Positions 56,866 through 64,000 of a stretch of 64,000 bases of DNA are shown piece after piece; position 1 is the stretch's first letter; each line of letters starts with the position of its first letter. A program made the position numbers and the translations under genes. This DNA is from Arachis hypogaea (taxonomy: Eukaryota > Streptophyta > Magnoliopsida > Fabales > Fabaceae): positions 99,282,561 to 99,346,560 of the forward strand of contig NC_092039.1 of assembly GCF_003086295.3 (NCBI RefSeq), read 5' to 3'. Below the pieces are notes generated by a model. It was not told where the DNA came from. It did no database searches and saw only the letters and a program-made list of their open reading frames with translations.

Positions 56866-57725
56866 TGAACTTCAATTGAGATGGCCTAATCTTCCACACC
56901 AAACTTAGAAAAATGCTTGTCCTCAAGCATACAAGAGTTGGAAATGAAGGATATTTATAAGAATAGGCTCATGAGGTAAGAAAGGAAGGCTTGAAAATGA
57001 TTGTGAAGGGGGTGAGGAATAGAGATGGTTCGGTGGCTATATATAGGTGTGAAGGCAGGGTGAGTGTAAATGTTTTGTTGGGGGGTGTCACGGCATTCTT
57101 GAAAGAGTGGAAGGATTGCCTTAATGGTTTGATTGTGTTATGGGAAGGATGAATCTCCTAGCTAATGCATGTTGAGTTGTTGTTTCCAATGCACAAAATT
57201 CAAGGCTCATGTGACTTCCTTTTCCTTGTGCGTGTCTGTGACTTCTTCTTTCAAGATTCCCCATCACTTCTTTCTTTCATTTACCTACAACAAAATTCCA
57301 AAACCTTGAGATTCTTGAAGTATCTTTACTCATGCTAAAAAATTATGATGCTATCCTAATGTAAAGTTGACTATAATAACAAAAATTAAAATCTAAGGAA
57401 TACTTTCCTAAAAAAAACTACACTTCCTTTTTTCTAGCATTTTTTATGTATGTGAAGACACCAAACTTAGTTTCTGACTAAGTGTTATAACAGACTTAAA
57501 ATTTACCATTTGCTTCAAAGTTGGCCATACCAAACTTAGTGTCTTGCATACACTACATGCTAATTCAACCCCTTTTCTCTTTTTTTTTATATGCATATGA
57601 TGCAATCTCTCATTATTGACTACTAAAGCATAAAAAGATGAAAATAAAAGAAAATTACTGTGCATGTGTTGCCTCCCATGAAGCGCTTGTTTATTGTCCT
57701 TAGCTTGACAATGCAGCTTCCTTGC
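56866..57725 (-). promoter_or_regulatory. ORF2 leader and internal promoter region (E5 copy B)
   Basis: Same order as copy A: post-pol module (57711-57662), 12-mer (57469-57458), TATATATA (57045-57038), hairpin ATGCTTG-AGGA-CAAGCAT (56930-56913), 12-mer (56907-56896). Confidence 0.55.
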
Positions 57726-57971
57726 TCATGCTAAAAGTTGTACACTTTCCTCCTTGCTCCAGGGGCCACCAAAATAAAGTTTCACCCTATGTCCATTGAC
57801 TGTGAAGGTCTGTTTTGATATTTCATCAAGTAATTCCACATAGCCATGAGGGGATACTTTGGTGATGGTGTATGGACCAGACCATCTAGACCTCAGCTTC
57901 CCAGGGAAAATCTTCAGTCTTGAGTTGAATAGCAACACCTTTTGGCCTGGTTCGAATGTTCTTGGGGAGAT
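57726..57971 (-). pseudogene. E5 copy B integrase C-terminus, cut by E4
   Basis: Encodes the end of integrase ([20 protein letters not shown] to EESVQLLA), matching 45575-45815 of copy A. It stops where E4 begins; gagat at 57967-57971 is the expected target duplication of E4. Confidence 0.85.
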
Positions 57972-59530
57972 TGATGAGCGGATAATTTATACACTTTTTG
58001 GCATTGTTTTTAGTATGTTTTTAATATCTTTTAGTTAGTTTTTAGTATATTTTTATTAGTTTTTAGTTAAAATTCACTTTTCTGGACTTTACTATGAGTT
58101 TGTGTGTTTTTCTGTGATTTCAGGTATTTTCTGGCTGAAATTGAGGGATCTGAGCAAAAATCTGATCCAGAGACTCAAAAGGACTGCAGATGTTGTTGGA
58201 TTCTGACCTCCCTGCACTCGAAGTGGATTTTCTGGAGCTACAGAAGCTCAATTGGCGCGCTCTCAACGGCGTTGGAAAGTAGACATTCTGGGCTTTCCAG
58301 CAATATATGATAGTCCATACTTTGTCCAAGATTTGATGGCCCAAACCGGCGTTCAAAGTCACCCTCAGAAATTCCAGCGTTAAACGCCGGAACTGGCACC
58401 TAAATGGGAGTTAAACGCCCAAACTGGCATAAAAGCTGGCGTTTAACTCCAAGAAGAGTCTCTACACGAAATTGCTTCATTGCTCAGCCCAAGCACACAC
58501 CAAGTGGGCCCGGAAGTGGATTTTTATGTCTTTTACTCATCTCTGTACACCCTAGGCTACTAGTTTTCTATAAGTAGGACCTTTTATTATTGTATTATCA
58601 TCTTGGTTCTTCTGGTTCCCTCTCTGGGGCCGAAACCAATGATCACTTTTGTTCTTATGTATTTTCAACGGTGGAGTTTCTACACACCATAGATTAAGGT
58701 GTGGAGCTCTGCTGTACCTCGAGTATTAATGCAATTACTATTGTTCTTCTATTCAATTCCGCTTGTTCTTGTTCTAAGATATCACTTGTTCTTCAACTTG
58801 ATGAATGTGATGATCCGTGACACTCATCATCATTCTCACCCATGAACAAGGTGACTGACAACCACTTTTGTTCTACAAGCAACCAAGGCTCTAGTGAATA
58901 TCTCTTGGATTCTTTAACCGGAATCTTCGTGGTATAGGCGAGAACTGATGGCGGCATTCAAGAGAATCCGGAAGGTCTAACCTTGTCTGTGGTATTCTGA
59001 GTAGGATTCAATGACTGAATGACTGTGACGTGCTTCAAACTCCTGAGGGCGGGGCGTTAGTGACAGACGCAAAAGAATCACTGGATTCTATTCCGGCCTG
59101 ATTGAGAACCGACAGATGAATTCCGCTATGCTGTGACAGAGCATATGCAATCGCTTTCACTGAGAGGATGGGAGGTAGCCACTGACAACGGTGAAACCCT
59201 TGCTTAAGCTTGCCATGGAAAGGAGTAAGAAGGATTGGATGAAGACAGTAGGAAAGCAGAGAGACGGAAGGGAAGGCATCTTCATGCGCTTATCTGAAGT
59301 TCCTACCAATGAATTACATAAGTATCTCTATCTTTACTTTTATGTTATTTTCGTTCATCTCCATATCCATTTGAGTCTGCCTGACTAAGATTTACAAGGT
59401 GACCATAGCTTGCTTCATACCAACAATCTCCGTGGGATCGACCCTTACTCACGTAAGGTATTACTTGGACGACCCAGTGCACTTGCTGGTTAGTTGTGTG
59501 AAGTTGTAGTGATCACAATTTCGCGCACCA
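57972..59530 (+). repeat. E4 5' LTR (type 1, short variant)
   Basis: 1559 bp, TGATGAGCGG to CGCGCACCA. It lacks both the GATCT-rich block of E1 and the PBS-like internal duplicate. The TATAAGTA box and phased palindromes are kept. The U5 hairpin is CCTTAC-TCAC-GTAAGG. Confidence 0.88.
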
Positions 59531-59536
59531 AGTTTT

Positions 59537-59556
59537 TGGCGCCGTTGCCGGGGATT
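59537..59556 (+). other. E4 primer binding site (tRNA-Asp)
   Basis: TGGCGCCGTTGCCGGGGATT, six bases after the LTR end. Confidence 0.85.
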
Positions 59557-61063
59557 GTTTGTGTATGGACAACTGACGGTTCATCTTGTTGCTTAGATTA
59601 GGTATTTTTCTTCAGAGTTCTTAAGAATGAATTCTAGTGTTTCAAGGTGATGTTCTTATCATCACCAAAGCTGATTGATTCTCATCAATTTAGCTCTTGA
59701 ATGCAATGTCCTGCTGAAGCTTGGCCGGCCATGTCTAATTTCTTTAGACTAAAGCTTTAGACTAACATTGCATGATTCCTGGAAGTCTCATTAAGAATTT
59801 TGATACCTTTATTTTCTTTTTCTACATAATTTTCGAAAAATCCAAAAAAAAATTATAAAATCATAAAATCCAAAAATATTTCTTTTTTGAGTCTAGAGTC
59901 TTATCTTAAGTTTAGTGTCAATTGCATGTTTCTGTTCTTATTGCATTCATGCATGTGTCCTCATTGATCTTCAAGTTGTTCTTGATGATTTCCTCGTTTT
60001 GATCTTTGAATTCTATTGACTTGAGTGTTGCATTCTCATTTCGTTAGTGTCAATGGTATACAAACTGCTAAGTTTGGTGTCTTGCATGCATTATTATTTG
60101 ATTTTAGTTGCATTTTGATTATTCCTTATTATTAAAAATCCAAAAATATTTTTAATTGGTGTCTTTTCAAGTCAATAATACAGAGAATTGAAGATTCAGA
60201 ACATACTGCAGAGGAATCACACAGAAAAAGCTGGGCATTCAAAAATGCCCAGTGAAGAAGACAGACTGGCGTTTAAACGCCAGCCAGGGTGCCTGGCTGG
60301 GCGTTTAACGCCCAAAAGGGTAGTAGTTTGGGCGTTAAACGCCAGAATGTGCACCATTCTGGGCGTTTAACGCCAGGATGGCACAAGGGGGAAGATTTTG
60401 TTTTCAAATCAATTTTTTTTCAAGTTTTCAAAAGTTTTTCAAAATCAAATCTTTTTCAAATCATATCTTTTCAATCAAAATGTTTTCAAAATCAATTTCT
60501 TTCCTTTTTCAAAGATACTTACTAACAATTAATGATTTGATTGAACATTTTAAGTATGTTGCCTTTTCTGTTGAGGAAGGTTTAATGTTTGAATCATATC
60601 TTTTCTTGTTAGTCAAGTTTTTAATTTTTCAAAATCAAATCTTTTCAAAATGTTTTTCAAATCATATCTTCTCAATCACACTTTTTTTAAATCAATCATA
60701 TCTTCTTAACCACATCTTTTTCAAAAATAGTTTTCAATCAAATCTTTTTAATTTCTAATTTCAAAATCTTTTTCAAAAATCACTTGATCTCTTTCCCACT
60801 CTTGGTTTTCGAAAATTAATTAATGTTTTTCAAAAATGTTTTCAAAATCTTTGACTTAATTTTCGAAAATCACTTCCCTCCTTCTCACATCCTTCTATTT
60901 ATGGACTAACACTATCCCTTAATGCAAAATTCGAACTCCATTTTCTCTGATAAGTTCGAATTTTCTATTTCTGTCTTCTACTCTTCTTTTCCTCTGACAC
61001 CTAAAGGAATCTCTATACTGTGACATAGAGGATTCCACATTTTCTTGTTCTCTTCTCTTTCTT
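59557..61063 (+). other. E4 gag leader
   Basis: Contains TAAGTTTGGTGT (near 60070), a palindrome array (60231-60377, cores 60234, 60268, 60300, 60331, 60362), T-rich repeats (60393-60875) and the conserved hairpin (61006-61036). Non-coding. Confidence 0.6.
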
Positions 61064-63403
61064 ATGAGCAGGAGCAAAGACAAAGGCATTCTTGTTGAGG
61101 CTGACCCCGAACCTGAAAGGACCTTGAAGAGAAAGCTAAGAGAAGCCAAAGCACAACTCTCTTTAGAGCACCTGACCGAATTCTTCAAAGAAGAAGACTT
61201 CATGGCAGCCGAAAACAACAACAATGCCAACAATGCAAGGAAGGTGCTGGGTGACTTTACTGCACCTACTCCCGACTTCTATGGGAGAAGCATCTCTATC
61301 CCTGCCATTGGAGCAAACAACTTTGAGCTTAAGCCTCAATTAGTTTCTCTAATGCAACAGAATTGCAAGTTCCATGGACTTCCATTGGAAGATCCTCATC
61401 AGTTTTTAGCTGAGTTCTTGCAAATCTGTGACACTGTCAAGACTAATGGGGTTGACCCTGAGGTCTACAGACTTATGCTATTCCCTTTTGCTGTGAGAGA
61501 CAGAGCTAGAACATGGTTGGACTCTCAACCTAAAGAAAGCCTGGACTCTTGGGAAAAGCTAGTCAATGCCTTCTTGGCAAAGTTCTTTCCACCTCAAAAA
61601 TTGAGTAAGCTTAGAGTGGAAGTCCAAACCTTCAGACAGAAGGAAGGAGAATCCCTCTATGAAGCTTGGGAAAGATACAAACAATTGATCAGAAAGTGTC
61701 CCACTGACATGCTTTCTGAATGGAGCATCATAGGTATTTTCTATGATGGTCTCTCTGAACTGTCCAAGATGTCTTTGGATAGCTCTGCTGGAGGCTCTCT
61801 TCATTTGAAGAAGACGCCTGCAGAAGCTCAAGAACTGATTGAAATGGTTGCAAATAACCAATTCATGTACACTTCTGAAAGAAATCCTGTGAACAATGGG
61901 ACTGGTCAGAAGAAAGGAGTTCTTGAGATTGACACTCTGAATGCCATATTGGCTCAGAACAAAATATTGACTCAACAAGTCAATATGATTTCTCAAAGTC
62001 TGTCTGGAATGCAAAATGCACCAAGCAGTACTAAGGAAGCTTCATCTGAAGAAGAAGCTTATGATCCTGAGAACCCTTCAATGGAAGAGGTGAATTACAT
62101 GGGAGAACCCTATGGAAACACCTACAATCCTTCATGGAGGAATCATCCAAGTCTTTCATGGAAGGATCAACAGAGACCTCAACAAGGTTTCAATAACAAT
62201 AATGGTGGAAGAAACAGGTTTAGCAATAGCAAGCCTTTTCCATCATCTTCTCAGCAACAGACAGAGAGTTCTAAGCAGAATACCTCTGACTTAGCAACCA
62301 TGGTCTCTGATCTAATCAAAACCACTCAAAGTTTCATGACTGAAACAAGGTCCTCCATTAGAAATTTGGAAGGACAAGTGGGTCAGCTGAGCAAGAAAAT
62401 TACTGAACTCCCTCCTAGTACTCTCCCAAGCAATACAGAAGAAAATCCAAAAGGAGAGTGCAAGGCCATCAACATGGCCGAATTTTGGGAGGAAGAAGAG
62501 GCAGTGAACACCACTGAGGAAGGCCTCACTGGGCGTCCACTGGCCTCCAATGAGTTCCCCAATGAGGAACCATGGGAATCTGAGGCTCAAACTGAGACCA
62601 TAGAGATTCCATTGGACTTACTTCTGCCATTCATGAGCTCTGATGAGTATTCTTCCTCTGAAGAGGATGAGTATGTCACTGAAGAGCAAGTTGCTAAATA
62701 CCTTGGAGCAATCATGAAGCTAAATGACAAGTTATTTGGAAATGAGACTTGGGAGGATGAACCTCCTTTGCTCACCAAAGAACTGAATGACTTGTCTAGG
62801 CAGAAACTGCCTCAAAAGAGACAGGACCCTGGGAAGTTTTCTATACCTTGTACCATAGGCACCATGACCTTCAAGAAGGCCTTGTGTGACTTAGGGTCAA
62901 GTGTAAACCTTATGCCCCTCTCTGTAATGGAGAAATTAGGGATCTTTGAGGTGCAAGCTGCAAAAATCTCACTAGAGATGGCAGACAATTCACGAAAACA
63001 AGCCTATGGACTTGTAGAGGATGTTCTGGTTAAAGTTGAAGACCACTACATCCCTACTGATTTCATAGTCCTAGAGACTGGGAAGTGCATGGATGAATCC
63101 ATCATCCTTGGCAGACCCTTCCTAGCCACAGCAAAGGCTGTGATTGATGTTGATAGAGGAGAGTTGATCATTCAAGTGAATGAAGAATCCTTGATGTTTA
63201 AGGCCCAAGGATATCCCTCTGTCACCATGGAGAGGAAGCATGAAGAGCTTCTCTCAATACAGAGCCAAACAGAGCCCCCACAGTCAAACTCTAAGTTTGG
63301 TGTTGGGAGGCCACAACCAAACTCTAAGTTTGGTGTTGAACCCCCACATTCAAACTCTAAGTTTGGTGTTGGGAGATTCCAACACAGTTCTGAGTATCTG
63401 TGA
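61064..63403 (+). CDS. E4 gag-protease, uninterrupted
   Basis: 779 residues without stop or frameshift, the reference copy for type 1. The gag domain lies at about residues 95-215 (FPFAVRDRARTWL, ESLYEAWERYKQLIRKCP), followed by an Asn/Gln-rich linker with GFNNNNGGRNR. The aspartic protease starts around residue 590, with CDLGSSVNLMP at about 608-618. Three 11-residue repeats with SKFGV lie before the end. The ATG (MSRSKDKG) lies 27 bases after the leader hairpin. Gag builds particles and protease processes it; with no RT or integrase the element must use a partner's enzymes. Confidence 0.9.
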   Translation: MSRSKDKGILVEADPEPERTLKRKLREAKAQLSLEHLTEFFKEEDFMAAENNNNANNARKVLGDFTAPTPDFYGRSISIPAIGANNFELKPQLVSLMQQNCKFHGLPLEDPHQFLAEFLQICDTVKTNGVDPEVYRLMLFPFAVRDRARTWLDSQPKESLDSWEKLVNAFLAKFFPPQKLSKLRVEVQTFRQKEGESLYEAWERYKQLIRKCPTDMLSEWSIIGIFYDGLSELSKMSLDSSAGGSLHLKKTPAEAQELIEMVANNQFMYTSERNPVNNGTGQKKGVLEIDTLNAILAQNKILTQQVNMISQSLSGMQNAPSSTKEASSEEEAYDPENPSMEEVNYMGEPYGNTYNPSWRNHPSLSWKDQQRPQQGFNNNNGGRNRFSNSKPFPSSSQQQTESSKQNTSDLATMVSDLIKTTQSFMTETRSSIRNLEGQVGQLSKKITELPPSTLPSNTEENPKGECKAINMAEFWEEEEAVNTTEEGLTGRPLASNEFPNEEPWESEAQTETIEIPLDLLLPFMSSDEYSSSEEDEYVTEEQVAKYLGAIMKLNDKLFGNETWEDEPPLLTKELNDLSRQKLPQKRQDPGKFSIPCTIGTMTFKKALCDLGSSVNLMPLSVMEKLGIFEVQAAKISLEMADNSRKQAYGLVEDVLVKVEDHYIPTDFIVLETGKCMDESIILGRPFLATAKAVIDVDRGELIIQVNEESLMFKAQGYPSVTMERKHEELLSIQSQTEPPQSNSKFGVGRPQPNSKFGVEPPHSNSKFGVGRFQHSSEYL

Positions 63404-63421
63404 GGCTCCATGAGAGTCCTC

Positions 63422-63468
63422 TGTCAAGCTAATGACAATAAAGAAGCGCTTGTTGGGAGGCAACCCAA
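63422..63468 (+). promoter_or_regulatory. Structured module after ORF1 stop (E4)
   Basis: TGTCA-AGCTAA-TGACA, palindrome AAGCGCTT, TTGGG-AGGCAA-CCCAA, then a T-rich run ending TTTTGTAG|G near 63515 that resembles a splice acceptor. Confidence 0.5.
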
Positions 63469-63609
63469 TGTTTTATAATTAATTATTTTCTTTTGTTATT
63501 TTATGTCTTTTGTAGGTTGATGATCATAAGAAGTCACAAAAACAATGAAAAAAGCAAAAACAGAATGAAAAACAGGAAGAAAAACAGCACACCCTGGAGG
63601 AAGAACCCA

Positions 63610-63781
63610 CTGGCGTTTAAACGCCAGTGAGGCTAGCAGTTGGGCGTTTAACGCCCAGTCTGGCACCATTCTGGGCGTTTAACGCCAGAAAGGGGCACCA
63701 GACTGGCGTTAAACGCCAGGAAAGGGCAAGAACCTGGCGTTAAATGCCAGAAATGGGCACCAGCCCGGCGTTTAACGCCAG
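63610..63781 (+). repeat. 31-bp phased palindrome array upstream of ORF2 (E4)
   Basis: Six palindromes with GGCG cores at 63612, 63643, 63674, 63705, 63736 and 63767, an exact 31-bp period. The first, CTGGCGTTTAAACGCCAG, is a perfect palindrome. Confidence 0.85.
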
Positions 63782-64000
63782 AATTGGCTCAAAACGTGTT
63801 TTTGAATGCCATTTGGTGCAGGGATGACTTTTTCTTGACACCTAAGGATCTGTGGACCCCACAGGATCCCCACCAACCCCACCACCCTCTCTCTTCTTCA
63901 CCCATTCACCAATCACCTCAACACCTCTCTCCCAAAAACCCCCCACCTATCAAATCCCACTATCATCTTCACTCCTTCATTTTCACACACCCTAAACACT

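Larger units (their letters stand above)
39916..57971 (-). mobile_element. E5: tandem Athila-type elements (copies A and B) sharing one LTR
   Basis: Copy A runs from the LTR at 51285-54207 through PBS, gag, protease, RT, RNase H, integrase and ORF2 to a truncated 3' LTR at 40397. Copy B lies to the right and shares that LTR as its own 3' LTR; its visible part is tail, ORF2 and the end of integrase, up to 57971, where E4 is inserted. This is an LTR-body-LTR-body arrangement, as expected from unequal recombination between LTRs. tRNA-Asp PBS, gene order and ORF2 place it in the Athila lineage. All coding regions carry stops or frameshifts. Confidence 0.75.
57972..64000 (+). mobile_element. E4: type 1 element, continues beyond window
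   Basis: LTR, PBS, leader, gag-protease and the start of the ORF2 leader are present. The left target duplication is predicted to be gagat; the right copy lies outside the window. It is the least damaged type 1 copy here. Like E1 and E2, gag-protease is followed directly by the palindrome array, so no pol is expected. Confidence 0.85.

Overview
The window is dense plant heterochromatin-like DNA made almost entirely of nested LTR retrotransposons. The LTR starting TGATGAGCGGATAATTTATA, the GGCGTTTAACGCC palindrome clusters and the Athila-type gag strongly suggest peanut (Arachis); from memory they resemble the FIDEL/Feral group of that genus, which I could not check by search. No ordinary cellular gene, rRNA or tRNA gene was found. 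All dateable elements belong to the Ty3/gypsy Athila lineage: their primer binding site (PBS) matches the 3' end of tRNA-Asp, TGGCGCCGTTGCCGGGGA.

Layout. (1) 1-7774 is old sequence: an LTR end with PBS and leader of a third family, here called F (1-735); a FAR1-domain fragment (756-974, minus); a non-autonomous hAT element (2746-4222) with 8-bp target duplication; a CACTA-type terminus (4341 on); and an F-family 3' LTR plus 3' internal region on the minus strand (4628-7774). (2) 7780-37941 is one ~10.2 kb element, E1, with 5-bp target site duplication (TSD) gttct. Its 3' untranslated region is split by E2 (15841-35815, TSD aaggc). The 3' LTR of E2 is split by E3, a related but distinct subfamily (type 2, TSD tagac), now present as a 5'-deleted body plus a solo LTR around a duplicated junction. 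(3) 37947-39915 is residual host sequence and another F LTR piece. (4) 39916-57971 holds E5, a minus-strand autonomous-type Athila element (gag, protease, RT, RNase H, integrase, ORF2). It is tandemly arranged, with one 2.9 kb LTR shared by copy A (complete body) and copy B (3' part only). A type 1 solo LTR (40925-42581, TSD gtgat) sits inside copy A. (5) 57972-64000 is E4, a type 1 element inserted into the integrase gene of E5 copy B; its gag-protease ORF is uninterrupted and it runs off the window.

How it works together. Type 1 and type 2 elements carry gag-protease and a second ORF (ORF2, putative plant transposon protein domain) but no RT, RNase H or integrase, so they must be mobilised by a partner element. 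ORF2 in every family has its own TATA box, a pyrimidine-rich leader, a short hairpin with an AGGA loop and the 12-mer TAAGTTTGGTGT. The same hairpin plus 12-mer recurs immediately before the 3' LTR. Stems differ between families yet stay complementary, which is the strongest candidate here for an undescribed functional structure. A second is a set of palindrome arrays phased at 31 bp in the LTR, gag leader and ORF2 leader. A 1000-N gap at 23198-24197 is flanked by the same ~965 bp twice and is best read as an unmerged contig overlap.
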